Below, one piece after another: positions 27,245 to 35,324 of a stretch of 64,000 nt of DNA (its first letter is position 1; every line of letters begins with the position of its first letter). The position numbers were made by a program, and so were the translations under genes. The notes beneath the pieces are model-generated. The model saw nothing but the letters and a program-made list of their open reading frames with translations. It was not told the DNA's origin and did not search any database. The DNA lies in the NCBI GenBank assembly GCA_900315165.1, contig OMXZ01000007.1, positions 1 through 64,000 of the forward strand. The letters run 5' to 3'. This stretch comes from an uncultured Actinomycetes bacterium. Its GTDB lineage: Bacteria > Actinomycetota > Coriobacteriia > Coriobacteriales > Atopobiaceae.

Positions 27245-28681
27245 ATGGCAGAGAAGAAGGGGCTATCCTTCCTTACCATCATCTCGACAGTTATCTGCGT
27301 CGTGTTCGTGTGCGAGGCGGCAGCGCCCGCGGCGGCAATCGGCAACCAGCAGTTCTTCTGGTGGATCTTCTTGATCATCACCTTCCTGGTGCCGTACGGC
27401 CTGGCCGTGGCCGAGCTGGGTACCACCTATGACTCCGAGGGCGGCATCATCGACTGGATTCGCGATGGCCTCGGTGACCGGTGGGCCGCGCGTGCTTCTT
27501 ACTACTACTGGATCAACTATCCCCTCTGGATCGCCTCTCTTGCCACCATGTTCCCCGACATCATCGGCATGGCCTTCGGCGTCGAGTTCAGCCTGGCGGG
27601 CAGCCTGCTGATCGAGCTCGGCTTCACCTGGATCGTCACCTTCATGGCCTTCTCCAAGGTCTCCGACTCCGAGGCCGTCCTCAACGGCGGCGCCGTCATC
27701 AAGGTCGCCGTCGCGGTGCTCGTGGGCGTCTTGGGCATCTGGTACGCCAGCCAGCACGGCTTCGCCAACGACATGAGCCCGCAGACCTTCCTGCCCAACT
27801 TCGGCTCCGGCATCGACTACATCTCGATCATCATCTTCAACTTCATGGGCTTCGAGGTCATCTGCACCATGACCGACGACATGAAGGACCCCAAGCGCGA
27901 GATTCCGCGTGCCGTGATCATGGGTGGCGCCGCCATCGCCGTCATCTACCTCTTCTGCGGCTTTGGCATCGGCGCCGCCGTGCCCGCCGACCAGATCGAC
28001 CCCGACTACGGCATGATCGTCGCCGTGGAGACCATGGTGGGCGACTCCCCGCTCTTCCAGATCATCTGCGTCGCCTTCCTGATTACCCTCTTTGCCAACA
28101 TGGCCTCCTGGTCCTTTGGCGTCAACTCCGTCGCGGCCTACGCCGCCCAGACCGGCAACATGCCCAAGGCCTTCGGCAGGCTCAGCGAGAAGACCGGCAT
28201 GCCCAACAACGCTGCCATCATCAACGGCATCGTCGCCTCCGTGACCCTCTGCATCCAGCTCATCCCCGTGGAGGCCATCTCCAACGGTGTCTTCTGGATG
28301 CTCTTCTCCGCGTCCGTCGTCTTCCTGCTGCTGACCTACATCCCCATGTTCCCCGCCTTCATGAACCTGCGCAAAAACGACCCCAACCGTGAGCGCGTCT
28401 ACGAGCTGCCTTTCAAGGGCGCGATGCTCAAGGTCGCCATGGTCGTCCCGATGGTCGAGCTGGTCCTGGCCGTCATCGCCACCATCGTGCCGCTCAACGC
28501 GGGCGAGGTCGCCGACAAGCTCCCCATGCTCATCATCACTGTCGTGCTGCTGGTGATCGGGGAGGTCTTCCGCGTGGTGTCCGCAAAGGGCCGCACGGAG
28601 GAGTACAAGGGCCTCACGCCCGAGCTCGCCGCCGAGCGCCTGGCCAAGGAGGCCGCCGAGGCCGAGCAGACCGCCGAGTAG
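27245..28681 (+). CDS. APC-family permease, probable agmatine/putrescine antiporter (second copy)
   Basis: A 478-aa, 12-helix transporter, paralogue of the gene at 14059. It shares CEAAAPAAAIGNQQFFWW in helix 1, AELGTTYDSEGG, DYISIIIFNFMGFEV, and the C-terminal RVVSAKGRTEEYKGLTPELAAE. The two copies agree even in the cytoplasmic tail. The start follows AGAAAGGGGCGAGC. It is divergent from the LuxR-type regulator and followed by a strong terminator, so it is a single-gene unit. AguD function is inferred from the family and the surrounding pathway. Confidence 0.8.
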   Translation: MAEKKGLSFLTIISTVICVVFVCEAAAPAAAIGNQQFFWWIFLIITFLVPYGLAVAELGTTYDSEGGIIDWIRDGLGDRWAARASYYYWINYPLWIASLATMFPDIIGMAFGVEFSLAGSLLIELGFTWIVTFMAFSKVSDSEAVLNGGAVIKVAVAVLVGVLGIWYASQHGFANDMSPQTFLPNFGSGIDYISIIIFNFMGFEVICTMTDDMKDPKREIPRAVIMGGAAIAVIYLFCGFGIGAAVPADQIDPDYGMIVAVETMVGDSPLFQIICVAFLITLFANMASWSFGVNSVAAYAAQTGNMPKAFGRLSEKTGMPNNAAIINGIVASVTLCIQLIPVEAISNGVFWMLFSASVVFLLLTYIPMFPAFMNLRKNDPNRERVYELPFKGAMLKVAMVVPMVELVLAVIATIVPLNAGEVADKLPMLIITVVLLVIGEVFRVVSAKGRTEEYKGLTPELAAERLAKEAAEAEQTAE

Positions 28682-28761
28682 CGCCTGCCTCCAGGCTGCG
28701 AGCGGGCCGCCGTGCCCGCTTTCGAAACCGTCACATCTCCGCTGTACGGCGGTTTGAATTG

Positions 28762-28794
28762 GGGCCCGGACAGATGCTGTCCGGGCCCTTTATT
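28762..28794 (+). terminator. Terminator after antiporter 2
   Basis: GGGCCCGGACA pairs perfectly with TGTCCGGGCCC over a 5-base loop, followed by TTTATT. Confidence 0.92.
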
Positions 28795-28944
28795 ATGCCG
28801 CGCTCACCGCCCGGGGTACCTGGCGTTCGTGGAACAAGTTGCGTGACCAGCCGCGCGAGAGGCACGTCTTACGTGCGCCTGACAAACCCCGCTTGCTGGC
28901 GTGTGACAATAGGCGCGAGGAACCGTTTGTCGGGATGGAATGCC

Positions 28945-29529
28945 ATGGCTGTGACGCGAGGCAAAGGCAATCAGAACGTACGAAAGGCTCAGAAGAGCAG
29001 CCAATACCAGGCAATCGTTGTCGTCGTAGCTCTTTTCGTGATCTTGTTTGTGCTGTGGACCATCATTGAGTCGAATTACGGCCCCATCACCCCCGAAGCC
29101 ATCGGCAAGGGCCTTCTACTCGCCCTGCCGATTCCCGGACTCGTCGCGGTCACTGTATTTTTCTCTTGGAGGTCGCGTAACAGGGCGAGCGCGAGACTGT
29201 TGGAGAGTTTCGGCCTGGATGCCGAGAAAGCTGACTTGAGCGACCCGGCTTGGTTTGTCACTAAAGACTATCCGCCCGTCTTGTTGCACGAGTCTATGTT
29301 TTCGCGCGACAAGGCGGTCGCCTACCACAAGGAGACGATAGAACCGGGCGCCCATGACCTCTCCATCTCCGAGGAGTATTACGCGGTCGACTGGGTCGAT
29401 GCACGGGGCGAGAAGCGAACATGCAGATTACCAGGCGACGACGCGATTTCAGCCGACCGTGGGGCCATCAAACGCTTCAAGTCGTTTTGCAAGCGTTGGG
29501 GCATCACGTTGCGCCGTGCGCCAAAGTAG
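28945..29529 (+). CDS. Two-helix membrane protein of unknown function
   Basis: A 194-aa protein with a basic N-terminus, two predicted membrane helices (about 22-42 and 54-76) and a soluble C-terminal domain of about 115 residues (AWFVTKDYPPVLLHESMFSRDKAVAYHK...). It is not a family I recognise. The N-terminus is chosen at the ATG before the basic stretch, with only a weak GGGATGG upstream; a frame to 28759 runs through the preceding terminator and is unlikely. It is followed at 208 bp by purO. Confidence 0.55.
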   Translation: MAVTRGKGNQNVRKAQKSSQYQAIVVVVALFVILFVLWTIIESNYGPITPEAIGKGLLLALPIPGLVAVTVFFSWRSRNRASARLLESFGLDAEKADLSDPAWFVTKDYPPVLLHESMFSRDKAVAYHKETIEPGAHDLSISEEYYAVDWVDARGEKRTCRLPGDDAISADRGAIKRFKSFCKRWGITLRRAPK

Positions 29530-29736
29530 TCTTTGCGTCATACAGCCACATCGTGCCCCATTTGTTGTTAAACTGCACATAAGGCGCGTGCCGTGACTGA
29601 CGGAGATTCGTGGGACACCACGGGGGAGCGGCGCGCAAGACAACGTGCCGTCCGTCTGGGCAAGCCTCACAACCGAAGGGCTTGCTATGCGTCAGGCCCC
29701 GAGGATGCGAGGACCGCGAGCATCCGAGGAGCGCTC

Positions 29737-30378
29737 ATGCAAAATCTGGTCGATATCCTGCGTAACAACCCTTATCCCGGCCGCGGCATCGTCGTGGGCA
29801 AGGGCCGCGTCTACTACTGGATCATGGGGCGCAGCGCCAACAGCCGCAACCGCGTCTTTGAGCTGACCGACGACGGCATCCGCACCAAGGCCTACGACGA
29901 GAGCAAGCTCGAGGACCCCAGCCTGATCATCTACCACCCCGTGCGCACGGCGGGCGACGACCTGGTGGTCACCAATGGCGATCAGACCGACACCATCGTG
30001 GAGCTGGGCTTCCGCGAGGGCTGCATGGCCCGCGAGTACGAGCCCGACGGCCCCAACTGGACCCCGCGCATCAGCTCGATCATCCACAAGGACGGCTCCT
30101 TCGAGCTTTCCATTCTCAAGCACGATCCCAACTCTGACGAGGACCGCTGCCTGCGCGAGTTCTTCGCCTACGAGGGGGCCGACGAGGGCGTGGGTTTCTT
30201 CATCTCCACCTACCAGGGCGACGGTAACCCGCTACCCAGCTTTGCCGGCGAGCCTGTGGCCGTGCGGATGGGCGAGCCCGACGAGGTCTGGGCGGCGCTC
30301 AACGCCGACAACAAGGTCTCCCTCTACACCAACGTCGGCGGCGACGTCCGCCTCTTCAACAAGAATCTCGGAGACTAA
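29737..30378 (+). CDS. purO: IMP cyclohydrolase, PurO type
   Basis: Last step of purine synthesis (FAICAR to IMP), 213 aa. It has the PurO-family opening NPYPGRGIVVGKG and the signature VYYWIMGRSANSRNR. This fold is unrelated to the cyclohydrolase half of PurH and was first known from archaea. The start at 29737 follows GAGGAG by about six bases; a longer frame to 29593 is not supported. The next gene, 32 bases on, encodes the transformylase that makes its substrate, so the pair replaces bifunctional PurH. Confidence 0.85.
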   Translation: MQNLVDILRNNPYPGRGIVVGKGRVYYWIMGRSANSRNRVFELTDDGIRTKAYDESKLEDPSLIIYHPVRTAGDDLVVTNGDQTDTIVELGFREGCMAREYEPDGPNWTPRISSIIHKDGSFELSILKHDPNSDEDRCLREFFAYEGADEGVGFFISTYQGDGNPLPSFAGEPVAVRMGEPDEVWAALNADNKVSLYTNVGGDVRLFNKNLGD

Positions 30379-30410
30379 GTACTATCACTCCCCAATTGAA
30401 AGGAACGGAC

Positions 30411-31592
30411 ATGAATGAGCTCGAGCTCAAGTACGGCTGCAACCCCAATCAGAAACCCTCCCGCATCTTCATGAAGGATGGCTCCGACCTGCCCGTGACG
30501 GTGCTTTCCGGCAAGCCCGGCTACATCAATTTCCTCGACGCCCTTAATTCCTGGCAGCTCGTCCGCGAGCTCAAGGAGGCTACCGGCATGCCCGCCGCCG
30601 CCTCCTTCAAGCACGTGAGTCCTGCCGGCGCCGCCGTGGGCAAGCCCCTCTCCGACATCGATAAGCAGATCTACTTCGTCGACGAGGCCGACGGCCCCGT
30701 GACCCCCATCGCCGCCGCCTATATCCGTGCCCGCGGCGCCGACCGCATGAGTTCTTATGGCGACTGGGCGGCCCTCTCCGATGTGTGCGACGCCCGCACC
30801 GCCCTCTACATCAAGCACGAGGTCTCCGACGGCATCATCGCCCCCGGCTACACGGACGAGGCGCTCGAGATCCTGCGCTCCAAGAAGGGTGGCAAGTACA
30901 ACGTCGTCCAGATTGACCCCGCCTACGAGTGCGCGCCGATCGAACAGAAAGACGTCTTTGGCATCACCTTCGAGCAGGGCCACAACTTCTTCCCGATCAA
31001 CCGCGAGCTGCTCGCCAACGTCGTGACCGCCAACAAGGACATCTCCGACGCCGCCCAGATCGACATGATCGTCAGCCTGATCACGCTCAAGTACACGCAG
31101 TCCAACTCCGTCTGCTACGTGAAGGACGGCCAGGCCATCGGCGTGGGCGCCGGCCAGCAGAGCCGCGTGCACTGCACCCGCCTCGCCGGCAACAAGGCCG
31201 ACACCTGGTACCTGCGCCAGCATCCCAAGGTCCTGGGCCTCAAGTTCGTGGACGGCATCCGCCGCGCCAACCGTGACAACGCGATCGACGTCTACATCTC
31301 CGAGGAGCACGACGACGTGCTGCGCGAGGGCGAGTGGCAGAAGTGGTTCGCCGAGAAGCCCGAGGTCCTGACCCGCGAGGAGAAGGCCGCCTGGATCGCC
31401 ACGCAGACCGGCGTGACCCTGGGCTCCGACGCCTTCTTCCCCTTCGGCGACAACATCGAGCGCGCCCACAAGTCCGGCGTGACCTACGTGGCTGAGCCCG
31501 GCGGCTCCATCCGCGACGACAACGTGATTGAGACGGCCGACAAGTACGGCATGGCCATGGCCTTCACGGGCATGCGCCTCTTCCACCACTGA
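30411..31592 (+). CDS. AICAR transformylase, stand-alone
   Basis: Formylates AICAR with 10-formyl-tetrahydrofolate, 393 aa. It contains the catalytic Lys-His motif FKHVSPAGAAVG and the family block SNSVCYVKDGQAIGVGAGQQSR. The IMP cyclohydrolase domain (MGS-like) found at the N-terminus of PurH is missing; that activity is supplied by the PurO homologue immediately upstream. AAAGGA precedes the ATG. It is probably in one operon with purO and the class II aldolase-like gene that starts 17 bases after its stop. Confidence 0.88.
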   Translation: MNELELKYGCNPNQKPSRIFMKDGSDLPVTVLSGKPGYINFLDALNSWQLVRELKEATGMPAAASFKHVSPAGAAVGKPLSDIDKQIYFVDEADGPVTPIAAAYIRARGADRMSSYGDWAALSDVCDARTALYIKHEVSDGIIAPGYTDEALEILRSKKGGKYNVVQIDPAYECAPIEQKDVFGITFEQGHNFFPINRELLANVVTANKDISDAAQIDMIVSLITLKYTQSNSVCYVKDGQAIGVGAGQQSRVHCTRLAGNKADTWYLRQHPKVLGLKFVDGIRRANRDNAIDVYISEEHDDVLREGEWQKWFAEKPEVLTREEKAAWIATQTGVTLGSDAFFPFGDNIERAHKSGVTYVAEPGGSIRDDNVIETADKYGMAMAFTGMRLFHH

Positions 31593-31609
31593 TTGAAGGA
31601 ACAACATCC

Positions 31610-32272
31610 ATGCTCGAGGACCTGAAGCTTCGCGTGATGAACGTAGCCAAGCGCGCACAGCGCGATGGTATGTGTAAACACCTCTCAGGCAACTTCTCGG
31701 CGCGCGACCCCGAGACAGGTTATCTCGTGATAACCCCGACCCAGAAGGATCGCGACCTGCTTGAGGTGCCCGACATGGTGGTCATGGACCTCGACGCCAA
31801 TGTCATCGAGAATCAGACGGGCCTGCGCCCCACGTCCGAGTCCCTGATGCATATCAAGATCTATCAGGAACGCCCGGACGTGCGGGCGGTGGCCCACACC
31901 CATTCCATGTATGCGACGGTCTTCGCGGTGCTCAACAGGCCCATTCCGGCGCTTGTCTACGAGATCTCCAACCTCAAGTGCACGAAGGACCGCATACCAG
32001 TGGCACCTTACGGCCGGCCTGGTACCGACGCGCTGGCGGAGGCCGTGGTCGGCCCGGTCCACGAGGCCGACGGCTTCCTACTCAGGGCGCACGGCTCCGT
32101 CGCCGTCGACGAGACCGATATCGAGGGCGCCTACCTCAAGGTGTGCTACGTCGAGGAGCTTGCGGAGCTCTATTACCATGCATTGGCCTGCACCAATGGT
32201 GCCGAACCCGACGTGCTGCCCCACGAAGAGCTGCAGGCCTGGGCCTACCCCTCCGCCATCAGGCTTCCGTAA
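31610..32272 (+). CDS. Class II aldolase/adducin family protein
   Basis: A 220-aa zinc-dependent aldolase-fold protein related to L-fuculose- and L-ribulose-phosphate enzymes. Visible motifs are KHLSGNFSARD (phosphate loop), the catalytic Glu in RPTSESLMHIKIY, zinc His residues in AHTHSMYA, and a third His in LLRAHGSVAV. It follows the AICAR transformylase by 17 bases. No sugar-phosphate pathway genes are adjacent, so the substrate (possibly 5-deoxypentose phosphate from nucleoside salvage) is open. Confidence 0.82.
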   Translation: MLEDLKLRVMNVAKRAQRDGMCKHLSGNFSARDPETGYLVITPTQKDRDLLEVPDMVVMDLDANVIENQTGLRPTSESLMHIKIYQERPDVRAVAHTHSMYATVFAVLNRPIPALVYEISNLKCTKDRIPVAPYGRPGTDALAEAVVGPVHEADGFLLRAHGSVAVDETDIEGAYLKVCYVEELAELYYHALACTNGAEPDVLPHEELQAWAYPSAIRLP

Positions 32273-32342
32273 GGCCTGCAACAAGTACGCCCTTCTTCTC
32301 GGCTAAACCCGAATAAACCCGAGGAAACACAACTGAAATATG

Positions 32343-32370
32343 TATTATTACGTATAAAATCGTAATAATA
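32343..32370. promoter_or_regulatory. Perfect AT-rich inverted repeat upstream of carbamate kinase
   Basis: TATTATTACG and CGTAATAATA (10 bp each, 8-base spacer) lie in the AT-rich start of the arcC upstream region, about 150 bp before the ATG. A likely protein-binding site; the regulator is unknown. Confidence 0.5.
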
Positions 32371-32411
32371 TGTCAACATAATATTTGTATCACCCCAAAC
32401 TACCTTTGAGG

Positions 32412-32476
32412 TTGCAAAAAGTACCGTTCAAGGAATACGATAAAATTTCACCTACCGCGAGAGGTATCCGCGGTAG
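32412..32476 (+). promoter_or_regulatory. Predicted arcC promoter with leader hairpin
   Basis: TTGCAA, an 18-bp spacer and TACGAT form a plausible promoter. Just beyond the expected start, CTACCGCG (32452-32459) and CGCGGTAG (32469-32476) form a perfect 8-bp inverted repeat, usable as an operator or as a 5'-end hairpin in the mRNA. Confidence 0.5.
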
Positions 32477-32522
32477 CATCGAGTGTGTCGAAGTGTCTTT
32501 TCCAGACGACAAGGAGAAACGC

Positions 32523-33488
32523 ATGAGCAAGTACGAGACCCCCAATCGCGTGGTCATCGCCCTGGGCGGCAACGCCCTCGGCAACACCCCCGAGGAGCAG
32601 ATCGAGAAGGTCCGCGCCGCTGCCCCGACCCTGCTGAAGGTCATCGAGCAGGGCAACGAGATCATCATCACCCACGGCAACGGCCCGCAGGTCGGCATGA
32701 TCCAGAAGGCCTTCTCTATCGCCCACGAGGAGAAGCCTGACGCCGTCCCCGCCATGGACCTGCCCGAGTGCGGCGCCATGTCCCAGGGCTATATCGGCTA
32801 CCACCTGCAGCAGGCCCTCGGTGCCGCCATGCACAAGGCCTACAAGCGCTGGCACGTGGCCACCGTCGTCACCCAGATCGAGGTCGACCCCGATGACCCC
32901 GCCTTCCTCAATCCCACCAAGCCAATCGGTGCCTTCCTGACCAAGGAGCAGGCCGCCGCGGAGAAGGCCGCCCACCCCGAGATGCAGTTCGTCGAGGACT
33001 CCGGCCGCGGCTACCGTCGCGTCGTCGCCTCCCCCGAGCCCAAGAAGATCGTCGAGGCTGAGTCCATCCTCAACCTGCTGGACAACGAGTTCATCGTCAT
33101 CGCCTGTGGTGGTGGCGGCATCCCCGTCGTGCGCGACTACTCCGACAAGGGCGCCTACAAGGGCCAGGCTGCCGTTATCGACAAGGACATGGGCGGCGAG
33201 CTCCTCGCTGAGGACTGCAAGGCCGACACCCTGATCCTCCTGACCGCCGTCGACCATGTCGCCATCAACTTCGGCAAGCCCGATCAGCAGGAGCTCACCG
33301 ACCTCGACGTCGCGACCGCCAAGAAGTACGTGGAGGAGGGCCAGTTCGGCAAGGGTTCCATGGAGCCCAAGGTCAAGGCCGGCATCAAGTTCGCCGAGTC
33401 CCGTCCGGGCCGCACCTGCATCATCGGCTCCCTCGAGAAGGCCGCCGAGGCCGTCGCCGGCCTCTCCGGCACGCGCATCCACGCGTAA
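32523..33488 (+). CDS. arcC: Carbamate kinase
   Basis: Transfers phosphate from carbamoyl phosphate to ADP, the ATP-forming step of agmatine (or arginine) deimination; 321 aa. Family motifs are VIALGGNALG at the start, THGNGPQVGM, ACGGGGIPVV, VIDKDMGGELLAE, TAVDHVAINFGKPDQQ, and FGKGSMEPKVKA. The start at 32523 follows AAGGAG; the frame extends to 32385 through the promoter and is not used. It is about 14 kb from aguA but co-oriented. No arginine deiminase is present in the window, so its carbamoyl phosphate most likely comes from PtcA. Confidence 0.93.
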   Translation: MSKYETPNRVVIALGGNALGNTPEEQIEKVRAAAPTLLKVIEQGNEIIITHGNGPQVGMIQKAFSIAHEEKPDAVPAMDLPECGAMSQGYIGYHLQQALGAAMHKAYKRWHVATVVTQIEVDPDDPAFLNPTKPIGAFLTKEQAAAEKAAHPEMQFVEDSGRGYRRVVASPEPKKIVEAESILNLLDNEFIVIACGGGGIPVVRDYSDKGAYKGQAAVIDKDMGGELLAEDCKADTLILLTAVDHVAINFGKPDQQELTDLDVATAKKYVEEGQFGKGSMEPKVKAGIKFAESRPGRTCIIGSLEKAAEAVAGLSGTRIHA

Positions 33489-33535
33489 ATGTGTCAATAG
33501 GGGACGTTTCCCTATTGTCAGGGAACGTCCCCCAT
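33489..33535. repeat. GGGGACGTT inverted repeat
   Basis: CAATAGGGGACGTT and GAACGTCCCCCATTG form a long imperfect hairpin; the loop repeats CCCTATTG. Half of the element recurs at 18905-18920. It lies immediately after the arcC stop codon. Confidence 0.6.
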
Positions 33536-33552
33536 TGCTATAACTGCACGCT

Positions 33553-33583
33553 GAGCGGGGATCCTTCGGGGTCCCCGTTCCCT
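33553..33583 (+). terminator. Probable terminator after arcC
   Basis: CGGGGATCC and GGGTCCCCG form a stem around TTC, followed by TTCCCTTCTTCC. Confidence 0.6.
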
Positions 33584-33593
33584 TCTTCCGTGG

Positions 33594-33634
33594 TATAGTT
33601 TACTCGGATAAAACCGAGTCGGATGAAACCGAGT
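33594..33634 (+). promoter_or_regulatory. Extended -10 and tandem 15-bp repeat before ATPase gene 1
   Basis: TGG-TATAGT at 33591-33599 is an extended -10. It is followed by CGGATAAAACCGAGT (33605-33619) and CGGATGAAACCGAGT (33620-33634), two abutting copies with one difference. TACTCGG before the first copy is the inverse of CCGAGTA after the second. The ATG is five bases past the second copy and has no clear Shine-Dalgarno sequence. Confidence 0.6.
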
Positions 33635-33638
33635 AAAC

Positions 33639-35018
33639 ATGAAATTTATCGCACGCAAGGAAGAGCGAAAACGCCTTGGGAAGGCACTAGCAGCCAAAGG
33701 GCAGACTGCGAGCCTGGTGTACGGACGCAGGCGTGTAGGGAAAAGCGAGCTAATCAAGAAGTGCTTAACAGAAGTCGAATGCATCAAGGTGAGTTATGAA
33801 TGCAAGCAGACTTCCGAGGCCAATAATGCGGAGTCACTCGGTCGGCTTGCCTCCGAAGCCCTCGGGCTGCCCCCGCTTGCCTTCACCGGTATCGAGGCAT
33901 TGCTCGAGTTCCTATTTGAGTGCGCCGAGCGCGAACCGCTCGTGCTTGTGCTTGACGAGTATCCCTATCTGCGTGCCTGCGTGAAGGGGCTGGATAGCAT
34001 CCTGCAATCCCTCATAGACCGCCATAGGGATACCTCCCAGATGAAGCTCGTGCTCTGCGGCTCGTACGTCGATGTGATGAAGTTGCTGCTTGAGGAAGAG
34101 AATCCCCTGTTCGGGCGCATAGATCTGACCATCGACCTGCAGCCGATGGACTACTACGACTCGAGTCTCTTCTACCCCACGTTCTCACCAGGGGACAAGG
34201 TGCGTCTCTACAGCGTGTTTGGGGGCATACCCCAATACAATCGCCTGATAGACCCCGGCCTCAGCGTACGTGAGAACATAATCGAGCTGATCACGGCTCC
34301 GGGGTCGCGCTTGGAGACCGAGGTGTCCATGTATCTCGGCTCCGAGATCCGCAAGATCTCCAACGCCAATGAGGTCTTTGAGGCGCTGTCTCAGGGGTAC
34401 GCACGCTATGGCGATTTGCTCGCCCAATCTCATGTGAGCAGCGGTCCGACCATGGTGGACGTTTTGACCAAGCTTGCCAATATGGGGCTCGTGCGTAGGG
34501 AAGCGCCCATCAATGCCCCAGACAATCGCAGAAAGGCCTCCTACCGCATCATCGATCAGCTCTCTCTCTTTTATTATCGGTATGTCTTCCGTTTCTCGTC
34601 GCAGCGCGCCGTACTCGACCAGGACGTTTTCTACGACCGCTACGTGCAGGACGATTTAGAGACGCAGTATGTGCCGCACCAGTTCGAGGAGGTGTGTCGA
34701 CAATATCTCCTGCGCCAGAATCGCCGAGGTGCTCTCGAGGTCCCCTTTGATGACATCGGCAGGTATAGCTACGACGACCCTGCGACACATACCAACGGAG
34801 AATTTGATGTCGTGACGTGGGACCCCCGCGGATACGCCTTCTACGAGGCGAAATTCAGGGGGAAGCCCATAGATCGACATACTATTAACGATGAAATCAA
34901 ACAGGTGGAGGCAACGGGGTTGTCGTGCCATACCTATGGCTTCTTCTCGCGCGCCGGATTCTCCACGGAACCCAAGGGCAACGAAATCTTCTATACCCTG
35001 GAGGACCTCTACCGCTGA
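33639..35018 (+). CDS. AAA+ ATPase with C-terminal DUF234/PD-(D/E)XK-like domain (1)
   Basis: A 459-aa ATPase of the archaeal/bacterial DEXX-box type. It has Walker A GRRRVGKSE (about 30-38), Walker B LVLVLDEYPYL, a winged-helix region around 250-320, and a C-terminal DUF234 domain with a nuclease-like FDVVTWDPRGYAFYEAKF (D...ExK). Relatives are widespread accessory genes of unknown function, sometimes linked to mobile DNA. The gene is preceded by the tandem 15-bp repeat and lacks a normal ribosome site. Its base composition is somewhat less GC-biased than its neighbours, consistent with acquisition. Confidence 0.82.
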   Translation: MKFIARKEERKRLGKALAAKGQTASLVYGRRRVGKSELIKKCLTEVECIKVSYECKQTSEANNAESLGRLASEALGLPPLAFTGIEALLEFLFECAEREPLVLVLDEYPYLRACVKGLDSILQSLIDRHRDTSQMKLVLCGSYVDVMKLLLEEENPLFGRIDLTIDLQPMDYYDSSLFYPTFSPGDKVRLYSVFGGIPQYNRLIDPGLSVRENIIELITAPGSRLETEVSMYLGSEIRKISNANEVFEALSQGYARYGDLLAQSHVSSGPTMVDVLTKLANMGLVRREAPINAPDNRRKASYRIIDQLSLFYYRYVFRFSSQRAVLDQDVFYDRYVQDDLETQYVPHQFEEVCRQYLLRQNRRGALEVPFDDIGRYSYDDPATHTNGEFDVVTWDPRGYAFYEAKFRGKPIDRHTINDEIKQVEATGLSCHTYGFFSRAGFSTEPKGNEIFYTLEDLYR

Positions 35019-35021
35019 GGA

Positions 35022-35200
35022 CTAACGCAGGGAACGGGCGTAGAGATAGTAGGCGTCGGGGACGAGGGGCCGGAGTCGGCGGGGCGGGGGAGACGAGCAG
35101 GGGCAGGACCATGTCGTCCTCGGGCATGCCGCAGGCGGCCAGCATGTCGCGATAGGCGTCGACCTCGACGTAGTAGGAATCGGTGTCGGCTGAATCAGCT
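35022..35200 (-). pseudogene. Possible decayed gene fragment
   Basis: On the minus strand, one frame reads DSYYVEVDAYRDMLAACGMPEDDMVLPLLVSP and another continues LRPLVPDAYYLYARSLR before TAG at 35022-35024. Together they look like the end of a gene broken by a frameshift. No start or domain is recognisable. The surrounding 306-base gap holds nothing else I can support except the ribosome site of the next gene. Confidence 0.35.
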
Positions 35201-35324
35201 GCGGCCGTGTCCGTCTTACCGGTCCCTTACATATGAAAGGTGAGAAAACACCCGCCTGCCGTGCCCTTGCCTGTCGAACGGGTAGGATACGCTCATATGT
35301 GTGGATTTACCTGCGGAGGCAGAG

